From Siphonodentalium dalli (taxonomy: Eukaryota; Mollusca; Scaphopoda; Gadilida; Siphonodentaliidae), in the NCBI GenBank assembly GCA_032622095.1, contig CP136066.1, positions 6,349,784-6,413,783 of the forward strand: 64,000 bases of DNA, given 5' to 3'. How positions within the stretch are numbered: the first letter of the stretch is position 1; each line of letters opens with the position of its first letter. The notes beneath the pieces are model-generated. The model had not been told where the DNA came from. It was given only the letters and a program-made list of their open reading frames with translations, and did not search any database. The position numbers were made by a program, and so were the translations under genes. Positions 1 through 10,187 of this stretch are shown here, piece after piece.

Positions 1-359
1 GAGGTCAAGAACAAGGACACGGTCGCATGTGAAATTTGATCGGCCCATATTGTTCCCGTGATCAAAGTAAGCGGATCAGTCGAGGTACAGAAAAAATGCC
101 TATATGAGCGTATATGAGCGAGGTCAAGGTCAGTCGCAAGGAAAATTGGACCCTCCCAATTGCATATTGTTCAAATTAGACATACATACCGAATTTGAGT
201 CTGATCTGTCGAGAAGATTTTGAGTCTATAGCACACACATACACACAGACAGACAGACAGAAGTTCCAAAATATATAATAGACTAGCCGATGAGCCCGAC
301 GTTGTCCGGGCTATTCAAATACCAAATTTCAAGTCGATAGCTCTACCCAGCCCGACGAT

Positions 360-1117
360 TTCAAGTCGATAGCTCTACCCGTTTCCGATATCTGGTCTGC
401 GCATGCGCGAAGCTGGCGTCGCACGGGCTCGGGGACCCGATAAAATTCGTATCCGGGGCAAGATACATTCACATACCAAATTTCAAGTCGATAGCTCCAC
501 CGTTTCCGAGATCTGGTCTGCGCATGCGCGAAGCGGGCGCCGCACGGGCTCGCCAATACGACAACGTCCACCGCCTGGTCAAACTACACACACGTACCAA
601 GTTTCGTCCCGATCGGTCGAGAATCGTAGATTTGTATAAATGACAGACAAACAAACAAACAAACAAACATACATACAGACAGAGGTCTTCAAAATATATA
701 TGAGACTAGCCGATGAGCCCGACGTTGTCCGGGCTATTCAAAAACCAAATTTCAAGTCGATAGCTCCACCCGTTTCCGAGATCTGGTCTGCGCATGCGCG
801 AAACTGGTGTCGCACGGGCTCGGCGACCCGATAAAATTCGCATCCGGGGCAAGATACATTCACATAGCAAATTTCAAGTCGATAGCTCCACCCGTTTCCG
901 AGATCTCGTCTGCGCATGCGCGAAGCTGGTGTCGCACGGGCTCGGCGACCCGATAAAATTCGCATCCGGGGCAAGATACATTCACATAGCAAATTTCAAG
1001 TCGATAGCTCCACCCGTTTCCGAGATCTCGTCTGCGCATGCGCGAAGCGGGCGCCGCACGGGCTCGCCAATACGACAACGACGACCGCCTGGTCAAACTA
1101 CACTCACGTACCAAGTT
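360..1117 (+). repeat. 122-bp sub-repeats carrying NRF1-type palindromes
   Basis: The phrase TTCAAGTCGATAGCTC recurs at 360, 482, 751, 873 and 995, giving a 122 bp period. Each copy contains TGCGCATGCGC (398, 519, 789, 911, 1033), which fits the NRF1 consensus YGCGCAYGCGCR. The GC-rich core contrasts with the AT-rich surroundings. Copies at 751, 873 and 995 are almost identical, so the amplification looks recent. These sub-repeats occupy the first units only; later units carry the TCAAGGTCA-rich version instead. Confidence 0.85.
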
Positions 1118-2598
1118 TCGTCCCGATCGGTCAAGAATCTTAGATTTGTATTAATGACAGACAGACAGACAGACAGACAAACAAACAAACAGAGGTCTTC
1201 AAAATATATATGAGACTAGAAGGTGACCCGACTTCGTCCGGGCTTTGACCTTGAATTGTCTATTTTGAAGGCCAAGGTCAAGTAGGGTCACGATTTGACC
1301 CGTCCAAAACACAGTGCCCGAACAAAAGTACCCGACAAAAGTACCCGTCTAAATCCAACCGGTTTTACCCGATTTGACCTTGAATTGATCATTTTGAAGG
1401 TCAAGGTCTGGTCGGGGTCACGATTGGACCCGTCCAAAACAATCGGTGAACAAAAGTAACCCCACGTATCAAATTTCGTCGAAATCCCATCAAAATTGGC
1501 GATTTGACCTTGAAGTTACACGATTTCAAGGTCAAGGTCACGTCGCACGGGAAAATGAATATGCTTATGAGACTCGCCATAAGAAAGTACACCCACATAC
1601 CAAGTTTCATCAAAATCCCGTGATATTCGGGCGTTTGACCTTAAAATGACCCGATTTCAAGGTCAAGGTGACGTCGCACGGACAAATTAATATGCCTATG
1701 TTCGCCCCCGGCCGAAAATATCCCCACATACCAAGTTTCATCGAAATCGGCTGGGCCATTTTCGAGTCCATCGATTACAGACAGACACACACACACACAC
1801 ACACAGATCTTCCAAAATATATAATAGACTAGAAGGTGACCCGACTTCGTCCGGGCTTTGACCTTGAATTGTCCATTTTGAAGGTCAAGGTTAAGTGGGG
1901 TAACGATTTGACCAGTCCAAAAACACTGCCCGGACAAAAGTACCCGAAAAACGTGCCCGTCGAAATCCATCCGGTTTTACCCGATTTGACCTTGAATTGA
2001 TCATTTTGAAGGTCAAGGTCTGGTCGGGGTCACGGTTGGACACGTCCAAAACAATCGGTGAACAAAAGTAACCCCACGTATCAAATTTCGTCGAAATTCC
2101 ATCAAAATTGGCAATTTGACCTTGAAGTTACCCGATTTCAAGGTCAAGGTCACGTCGCACGGGCAAATGAATATGGTTATGAGACTCGCCATAAGAAAGT
2201 ACCACCACATACCAAGTTTCATCGAAATCCCGTGATATTCTGGCGTTTGAACTTGAAATGACCCGATTTCAAGGTCAAGGTGACGCGCACGGACAAATTA
2301 ATATGCCTATGTTCGTCCCCGGCCGAAAATATCCCCACATACCAAGTTTTTATCGAAATCGGCTGGGCCATTTTTGAGTCCATCGATTACAGACAGACAG
2401 ACACACACACACACAGATCTTCCAAAATATATAATAGACTAGAAGGTGACCCGACTTCGTCCGGGGTTTGACCTTGAATTGTCTATTTTGAAGGCCAAGG
2501 TCAAGTGGGGTCACGATTTGACCCGTCCAAAACACTGCCCGAACAAAAGTACCCGACAAAAGTACCCGTCGAAATCCATCCGGTTTTACCCGATTTGA

Positions 2599-3058
2599 GT
2601 CAAATGCATCGGCCGGTTGAGCGTTAACGTGATCTAACGTTATGAACTCTAACGACGTCATAGAAGTTACGCATTGTTTTTACCCTGATAGAAGATCGTA
2701 CCACTTCTTCTTAATAATTGAGGCAGATAACTAAAACGGATACATACATATTATATATCGTTGGAAAGATGAAACGCCACAGATTCTAACCGTGCAAATT
2801 ATATGACTGGCAATTTATTATTCGCGCTATATCGAATCGATTTGTGAGCACCGAACTGAAATATATTAGCGCAAAACTGCGTAAAAACAGATTTGACCTC
2901 GGCACGTGAAAAGTTGACCTCGCACGAACAAATTAATAGGCCTATGTTACTCGTGGCCCGAAAATACCCCCAAATACCAAGTTTCATCGAAATTGGCTTA
3001 GTCGTTTTTGAGTCCATCGATTACACACAAACAAACACACACACAGATCTTTCAAAAT
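2599..3058 (+). repeat. Inserted segment shared by the long array units (copy 1)
   Basis: This ~450 bp segment starts GTCAAATGCATCGGCCGG and ends at the (CA)n/GATCTTTC terminus. It is shared with 3337-3806 and 56524-56995 at high identity but is missing from the ~610 bp units. It adds ACGTGATCTAACGTTATGAAC and a TATCGAATCGATTTGTGAGC region. It marks a sub-family and shows that the array at 55-57 kb derives from the same unit type. Confidence 0.75.
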
Positions 3059-3242
3059 ATATAATAGACTAGAAGGTGACCCGACTTCGTCCGTGGTTTG
3101 ACCTTGAATTGTCTATTTTGAAGGCCAAGGTCAAGTGGGGTCACGATTTGACCCGTCCAAAACACTGCCCGAACAAAAGTACCCGACAAAAGTACCCGTC
3201 GAAATCCATCCGGTTTTACCCGATTTGACCTTTTAACCCGAT

Positions 3243-3761
3243 TTGATTTCCACTCAAGTATATAAACGCGCCACATTTACACACGTAAAGATAAATTACC
3301 ATCGGTGCCCGAGATATCGCCAAGACGTCTGAAACAGTCAAATGCATCGGCCGGTTGAGCGTTAACGTGATCTAACGTTATGAACTCTAACGACGTCATA
3401 GAAGTTACGCATTGTTTTTACCCTGATAGAAGATCGTACCACTTCTTCTTAATAATTGAGGCAGATAACTAAAACGGATACGTACATATTATATATCGTT
3501 GGAAAGATGAAACGCCATAGATTCTAACCGTGCAAATTATATGACTGGCTATTTTTTATTCGCGCTATATCGAATCGATTTGTGAGCACCGAACTGAAAT
3601 ATATTAGCGCAAAACGGCGTAAAAACAGATTTGACCTCGGCACGTGAAAAGTTGACCTCGCACGAACAAATTAATAGGCCTATATTACTCGTGGCCCGAA
3701 AATACCCCCAAATACCAAGTTTCATCGAAATTGGCTTAGTCGTTTTTGAGTCCATCGATTA

Positions 3762-3793
<32 letters not shown>

Positions 3794-3806
3794 GATCTTT
3801 CAAAAT
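3243..3806 (+). repeat. Longest unit variant with TATA-box-like segment
   Basis: Besides the shared segment, this unit has ~95 bp containing TATATAAACGCGCC (TATATAAA at 3259-3266) followed by TTTACACACGTAAAG. The same block recurs at 56433-56528 (TATATAAA at 56446-56453). It could be a promoter carried by the element, but I see no open frame behind it. The 748 bp unit here and the 750 bp unit at 56260-57009 differ by only a few substitutions and short indels. Confidence 0.6.
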
Positions 3807-4410
3807 ATATAATAGACTAGAAGGTGACCCGACTTCGTCCGGGCTTTGACCTTGAATTGTCCATTTTGAAGGTCAAGGTCAAGTGGGGTCACGATTTGAC
3901 CAGTCCAAAAACACTGCCCGGACAAAAGTACCCGACAAACGTGCCGTCGAAATCCATCCGGTTTTACCCGATTTGATTTTGAATTGATCATTTTGAAGGT
4001 CAAGGTCTGGTCGGGGTCACGATTGGACCCGTCCAAAACAATCGGTGAACAAAAGTAACCCCACGTATCAAATTTCGTCGAAATCCCATCAAAATTGGCG
4101 ATTTGACCTTGAAGTTACCCGATGTCAAGGTCAAGGTCACGTCGCACGGGCAAATGCATATGCCTATGAGACTCGCCATAAGAAAGTACCCCCCACATAC
4201 CAAGTTTCATCGAAATCCCGTTTGACCTTGAAATGACCCGATTTCAAGGTCAAGGTGACGTCGCACGGACAAATTAATATGCCTATGTTCGTCACAGGCC
4301 GAAAATATCCCCACATACCAAGTTTCATCGAAATCGGCTTTTCGAGTCCATCGATTACAGACAGACAGACAGACAGACACACACACAGATCTTCCAAAAT
4401 ATATAATAGA

Positions 4411-5319
4411 TATATATACTTGTTACCAATTATTGTATATAAGTTATGTTAATCTCCATACGCATATGTCATGTGTCATAAGAATAAATCATTGCATTGC
4501 AAAATCATCTCATCGTCACAATAAACAAACGGTCTGTCGTGATTACAAGCTTATGCATTGTATTCGCGGCGCACACCTTGATTGACCAATTATGCACTCC
4601 CGTTCATTCAAACAAGTTATTTTTACAACGAGGTGAGCATTACTAATATGGGCTGTGATACCATGTTTAGTCACAACGAGCAGACACAGGGACGTAGCTA
4701 TTGGAAGACATGGGCGATACGTCATGCCAAATATATAAACGTTAATAATTAAATAATACTAAAATTTCTTATCGGGGGGGGGGGGGTATTCGGACAAGTT
4801 ATATGGACATTTGCTTTGTCGGCAAACGCCTGCAGTTACTATCCTGAACAGTGGCAAATTTGGTACCTCTTCACCAACACAATGAAAAAATGTAAATCAA
4901 CGACAGACCGTTTTGCAGCGCAGACAACAAGTAACCGATATATACAGTAAGTAAAGGTCAGTAACCGGACCCCATTAAATAACTTACATTAACTTTTTGT
5001 CGAAAGTGCTGTTTGTGATATTAACTAGAGGGCACACTACACTTCTACCATATTGTGAATTTTTATTCCTACGTATCGGATTTATTTATTTCATACATTC
5101 CAAGCCGGATTTGTTAATCCACTATTAACACAAAAGTAAATTGAAATGTCATGATTCGGCATAAATGCAATTCGTTGAACAATCTGGGTGAAATGCCGAC
5201 CACGGGGTATTGATTGGTATTCAAAGGACCATGTTTAAAAGGCTGACCACACATTTAATTGGTAACAGAAACTCATCACTGATTATAAGTTTCTCGGGCT
5301 GATTGAGTCTCATAAATAT
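4411..5319. other. No gene seen; unique AT-rich DNA with a G13 run
   Basis: No coding signal was found. The stretch includes a run of 13 G at 4774-4786 and otherwise ordinary AT-rich sequence. Confidence 0.6.
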
Positions 5320-5411
5320 GTTATAAGCACGGCGTCCGATTTATAAGTAAAATAAACCTCTGGGCGCTTGTTATCTTTATTTCACTTATAAATCGGAGCC
5401 GTGCTTATAAC
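5320..5411. repeat. Foldback inverted repeat
   Basis: Arms at 5320-5355 and 5377-5411 pair almost perfectly (GTTATAAGCACGGC... against ...GCCGTGCTTATAAC), with a ~21 nt loop. A TA microsatellite follows directly. It may be a small foldback/MITE or half of one. Confidence 0.8.
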
Positions 5412-5412
5412 G

Positions 5413-5446
<34 letters not shown>

Positions 5447-5467
5447 CTATATATATATATATATATA
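5413..5467. repeat. (TA)n microsatellite
   Basis: Alternating TA runs, interrupted once by AGC. Confidence 0.95.
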
Positions 5468-5807
5468 ACCCCCCTCCCCAACTCAATCACTATACCACCC
5501 GAAATGTGAAGATCGGAACCAATGTCTACCAGAGCGCATCAGCCATACTTCCTTTCGTTTCGAATCAATATGGGGAATATAAACCCCGCATGGAGATTGG
5601 ACATGAAATGATGAAGGCGTTGCGATGTTCTGGAGCTTCATAATAATTATAATGCACCTAATTGCCATTTCGAATAATTACATAATTTCAATTAGAGTTA
5701 CTCCTCTTTTAATATATTTCGCTTTATGCGTAATACGTATAACCAGATAAGATTATCTTTCCCTGCATGATATCGAACACTTCTCTGCTCTATATCGTTG
5801 CAATTAA

Positions 5808-6201
5808 CCCTTTACCCAACAAACCGGCCAAAACCGGCCAAATAAAGCTTCAACAGCCTAAAATATCTTCGGTCTGTCTCAATAGAACCATACAAATATG
5901 GATATCATTGGAACCGGCTCATTGACCACATTGTGATGGTTACAGTTATGCCCTGTGCCAATGCATTCTCTTATATATGCGAGTCAACCATAGGTCGCCT
6001 CGCATATATAAGAGAATGCATTGGCCTAAAACAAATCTTTTTTTTAACACTTTTTACCATTTTTTCTTACATTCTTTAACAATTTTATAATTTTTAATGT
6101 GTTAAGCCAATGCATTCTCTTATATATGCGAGGCGACCTATGGTCGACTCGCATATATAAGAGAATGCATTGGCACAGGGCCCCTTCTGTTGGGTAAAGG
6201 G
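5808..6201. mobile_element. piggyBac-type MITE with TTAA target duplication
   Basis: Perfect 14-bp terminal inverted repeats CCCTTTACCCAACA / TGTTGGGTAAAGGG are flanked on both sides by TTAA (5804-5807 and 6202-6205). The TTAA duplication and CCCTTT start are the known signature of piggyBac elements. The 394 bp body has no coding capacity. It holds two 69-bp palindromes (5957-6025 and 6106-6174), each with arms starting GCCAATGCATTCTCTTATAT. The second palindrome is the reverse complement of the first with one base changed, so the element is a palindrome built of palindromes. The T-rich loop lies at 6031-6100. It depends on a transposase supplied elsewhere. Confidence 0.85.
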
Positions 6202-6462
6202 TTAATTCCAATGGTTAGGATGCAGACGATATGTTTAAAAGGCCCACTTAATTTTCGAGTCGCCGATTATTTTTGTATAGTGCATTGATATACGGTTTTA
6301 TAACAACCTATGCCATAGAATATTATTAAAATACTATAATTCACCACCATATGGAACGTCTGTGTCTCAGAAGGTGCCCATAGAGTAATAGAAAATAGCT
6401 GAAATAATAAAATCATTTTCCCCGTTATAACTCCCAGAATGCAACAGAATTCAAACAAAAGT

Positions 6463-6496
6463 TTATTTTCAATGGAACCCGTTCCATTGAAAATAA
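6463..6496. repeat. Perfect 16-bp-arm hairpin with a third partial arm
   Basis: TTATTTTCAATGGAAC and its complement are separated by CC. A further copy of CCATTGAAAATAA follows at about 6540-6552, and CTCTATAT...ATATAGAG sits between them. The origin is unknown; it may be the remnant of a foldback element. Confidence 0.8.
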
Positions 6497-6739
6497 GCTT
6501 TATATAACTCTATATCTAAATATATAGAGTTATTTTCCTTCCATTGAAAATAATAGACTTTGTGCAGAAACTTCAGCACATAGCAGACGTCGGTTTCTCA
6601 ATAAAAATAACATGTTCACAGGTTATTACATGGAATAAGTTGAAAATATAATCTTTTGACGCTTCCTCCTTCAAATGGTATATAGTATGGCATATAATTT
6701 ATAGGATCTATCAATGCACATTGACATGGAAAGGCTCAT

Positions 6740-7170
6740 ATCTAATGAAACACATGGCCATCGGCATCCATCTTGGATTTTACTCTTTGCATCACTAAAT
6801 TATTTAGCACACTCTACATACGACATCCCTCATCCGATCATTACCAAACTTCATATGGAACTTCGCGGTGAACTCTCGATAGGTGCCTACCATTTTTTCC
6901 AGAATTATGTAAAAGAAAAAACATGGCTGCCAGAGGCCATCTTGGATTTTACTCTTTGTATGACTAAATCCTTTAGCACACCTTACAGGTCACATTTCTC
7001 ATTCAATCGTCACCAAACTGCAAATGGATCTTCCGGGTGACCTCTTGATGGGAGCCTCCCTTTTTCCCGAAATTCGTTTAAAACAAACATGGCCGCCAGC
7101 AGCCATTTTGGATTCCAAATATGAATCCATCAGCACACCCAACAGCCCACATTTATAAGCGAGATCACTG
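6740..7170. repeat. ~168-bp tandem repeats with YY1-like motifs
   Basis: Three diverged copies carry the phrase CCATCTTGGATTTTACTCTT, at about 6768, 6937 and 7103 (third copy shorter). Each copy has CATGGCYGCC...GGCCATCTTGG, which on the minus strand reads AAGATGGC, the YY1-like core. Related repeats run in the opposite orientation at 38.5-38.98 kb. The open frame running through here follows the repeats and is not taken as a gene. Confidence 0.75.
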
Positions 7171-7822
7171 AGTCGCCACGGTATTGGATTCATCCAGCTC
7201 CTTTCCGTGGTTTCATAGATTCATCCAGCCCCGGTGCTGTGGTTTTACAATCTGTACCAGAGCGGACCAGTCATACTTCCTTTCTGACTCTGTCATCGGT
7301 TGGGTACTAGTCTGTGGTCTCTATATTTAGAGCGGGGTTTTCAGCAAAAATGGCGAAAACCGATCGCCCGAAAGTAAAATTTCTTATATGTGCTTTGAGA
7401 ACAGTTCCCGCACTAAAAACTTAATGACAGAATGGAAGATCAGAGCGTTAGTTTTTTGTGACGATTTTCGCAAGCTACCAGTCCAAATTGCAGCAAGTTA
7501 GAACTCTTGTGTTTGACGTGCCACGCGGGTTGCCGTGACATTGTCGTCGATGTGCGTTTGTACTTTTGTGTTAATAAAATAAACTGAGAACCAAATAACA
7601 CCGTTTCGAAATATAGTGCTTTGCTTCTAGTGGGACTTTCCAAACTTAAGGTGCGAATTACACAAATTTTAATCGATATGTTGTGTGTTTAACAAAGGCA
7701 GCATGTTACTCTGCTCGCATAGTATATATCTTAATATCGCGGACGTCCACCAAATGTGAGTAAAATGTCGCCGATAGCAGCGGTCTTACCGAGTCATCAA
7801 GGGAGGTAAACCCTGGATGGAC

Positions 7823-7957
7823 TTTGGTGATTTTAGTGCTACACGTCAAGTTCTGGAGTAGCATTTGCATATATGGAATTCAAGAATGATTCAAAACTCC
7901 ATATATGGAAATGCTACTCCAGAACTTTGACAGGTAGCCTGGCACTAAAACCACGGA
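7823..7957. repeat. Foldback inverted repeat, ~55-60 bp arms
   Basis: GTTCTGGAGTAGCATTT...ATATATGGA pairs with TCCATATATGGAAATGCTACTCCAGAAC (centre ~7888). Similarity extends outward to GGTGATTTTAGTGC / GGCACTAAAACCAC. It is MITE-like, with no clear target duplication. Confidence 0.75.
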
Positions 7958-9469
7958 ACCTGGTGGATCCAATATGGCCGCGAGTTAGTGTCAGGGCGAA
8001 TTGTTTTTAAACTTTATAGCCTTGTTCTCAAAAGTAGGAAATTAGGAATGCTTATATAATCATGATACGGAACATAGATCGGATAAGATCAGGAAAACTG
8101 AGCAAAATAGTCATTAGAATCAGTTTGAAGGGGGTGGGTCCCTATATTAACCCAGAATGCATACTTTGCAGGACATAAATTGTGACAGATTGTAAAGATG
8201 GTATACATGTTAATTGTTGAGAATTCAAACGTCGGTCAGGCATTGCATGGACGAGTGACCTTACGGGTTGAGTTTTTTTCCCAACGGAGCACGGCCATTT
8301 CTCCGCTCAGCAGGCAGGGAAGTGGTGACATGGCACGTCGTTCATCGCGAGACCCAACTTAGACCAACATTGTCCGAAGGCGAAACACCCTACCCAAACA
8401 CAACATGATACCAAATTTTTGAGTGCGAAATTTGTTGATTTTAGATCGAAAAAAATGTCCTAATTTCTGACTTAAAGGCACGAGAGGCCTTAATTGTCGA
8501 AAATATTCATATTTGTTCCAAACACCGTGAACAGAAACACATTAAAACGCATACAGTTTCGTTCATATATACCATGACCATCGCGTAAACAGCATGTTAT
8601 CATAAAGACCTACTATAGTTTACCTAAGCTAGAGCCTGATTGTGCTACATATGACAGCACAATGCTACTGGCTAATCACACACAAATGACAGAAACGCTC
8701 TTTATTAGTTCCATATCAGGAATTCACCAACAAAGAACGCTGTTCATGTTTACCATCATAATATAAACAAACACCAGAAAAGTTACTTTTTATGCTTTTG
8801 TTTACATAACAATGGTCAAATATATGACAATAACATACTGTTTATGCGATATTTCTTATTTGTATACGGACAAAGTCTGTCTACATTTTGATGTTATTTT
8901 TGTTTGTGGCGGTTCTTGACGGGTGGAAATATTTTCACAGGATACCCACCGCCAAGGCCAACCGTACCTTTAAATCAGTGGGGGGTGCAGAGTTAAATTC
9001 CAAGTTAGACAATTCCAACCCTCTCAGTAGAACTAGTTAGACTCGGGAAAATATTAATATTTTGTTCCAGGAACATGCTCAATTAGTTTATTGCAAAAGC
9101 TATGATTTAACACAGAACATGCCAAATATATATACATATATGTACAATAGCAGGAAACTATTTAGTGGCTATAATCGTATACTCATGCCACAGCCATAAT
9201 AACATAATATTTATACATCTCAATCCCGCTGGGTGAAGGCACGCCCATTCCCATTTTGTCACCCACATCGAATAATGCAGGGGAACAGTAGTTATAATTA
9301 CCCCCGGTCTCAACAATTGGGATGTATTTTGAAATGGGGAGTTTTTGCCCAGGCGGGTGGGGTCTTCAGTGTCTCAGATTTTGGGCAATTCCCTAAAGGC
9401 ACACTTAAGATATAATGATAATCTCCGCAATATACTAATATTTTCAATCGATAGAAGTCTATATAACTT
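7958..9469. other. No gene seen
   Basis: AT-rich sequence without a supported open frame, repeat array or RNA gene. Confidence 0.5.
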
Positions 9470-10054
9470 TTATTTGCTGTGATATTTCCAGTAATAGTCC
9501 GGGATATATTTGATTCGGATATCATTAAGGTGTGAATATTTAATTACAAAGTGGTATTCGTCTCCTATTCCGTCATTAGATAATGTACAAACTCTTGTCA
9601 TTCTGTTTTTTTATTTTTTGCACCGTCCACTTTCTATTGGTAATCGACGATTTGATGTCCTAATCTTAACAATGCATTCGGCTAAATACCATGGAAGTTG
9701 AGTTAGATATCTTCTGATCTCCGGACGTACAGAAATACCACCATAGAAACCACCCCTCGATGATGTGGTTACATTTCCCAACCATTCCTGGTTAAACTGA
9801 TCAATAAGTATGGACTTTATTCGTTTTATATCCGATTGTGTAAGATCCTTTCTGCTCGTGAACATGGAGTTCTTTCCAGTATCTTGAAATGTCTGCTCTA
9901 TAAACCGGATCCATTTGAGGTCTCCACTGCGATGCTGATTTTGATAAACGGTCAGTATTAATGTACACATATTTTTTGCGATAACCGAGCCCTCATTCGA
10001 CATTAATTTCGACCAATACGTTAAGATTCTACATTTTATTTCAATTATTAAATA
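9470..10054 (-). pseudogene. 3'-terminal fragment of a LINE ORF2, frameshifted
   Basis: Read on the minus strand, an open segment starts after a stop near 10055. It contains RILTYWSKLM, then WLGN, then YLTQLPWYLAE and KIRTSNRRLPIESGRC, the conserved tail of many invertebrate LINE polyproteins (pattern R-T-x-N-H-R-L-P-I-E-x-G-R). A frameshift lies in the A-rich run around 9605-9615. The next frame continues with RVCTLSNDGIGDEYHF and IRIKYIPDYYW, the zinc-knuckle-like end of the same family; the second cysteine of CxLC is replaced by serine. It then stops at about 9470. No RT or endonuclease remains. It is a dead 5'-truncated copy. Confidence 0.8.
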
Positions 10055-10187
10055 TCAAAACTGACAGCGAAATCAATATGTATATTAACGAAAAACAAGT
10101 CGGTATGTCGCTTTAAACATGGTTCATCAAAGTAAATGCACATTATATATCTTTTTAACAGTTCAAGCTGTTGATGCCCCTATCTTT

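Larger units (their letters stand above)
1..4410 (+). repeat. Composite tandem array of 0.42-0.75 kb units (Helentron/pearl-like)
   Basis: Seven full units and a partial first one lie head to tail. Unit boundaries, taken at the recurring CTAG in AATAGACTAGAAGG, fall near 286, 709, 1219, 1832, 2442, 3072 and 3820. The last unit ends at 4410 against TATATAT. Each unit opens with a GGTGACCCGACTTCGTCC-type block (the first ones with GATGAGCCCGACGTTGTCC) and runs through several ~120-130 bp sub-repeats. It closes with ACCAAGTTTCATCGAAATCGG, a spacer, an (ACAG)n/(CA)n microsatellite, and GATCTTCCAAAATATATAAT. Sub-repeats carry the inverted pair GACCTTGAA...TTCAAGGTC. The plan (core tandem repeats plus microsatellite, flanked by TA) resembles pearl/CvE-type non-autonomous elements of bivalves, but I see no diagnostic Helitron hairpin, so the class is inferred. 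Open frames here are by-products and not genes. Confidence 0.8.

Noticed and set aside
240-262. Short regular repeats such as (ACAG)n and (CA)n as a possible CRISPR or telomere
   Set aside because: No spacer structure and no TTAGGG-like unit; they are ordinary microsatellites at element ends.
794-1213. 139-codon frame in the 122-bp repeats
   Set aside because: 122 is not a multiple of three, so the frame reads different phases of the same repeat; no protein constraint is visible.
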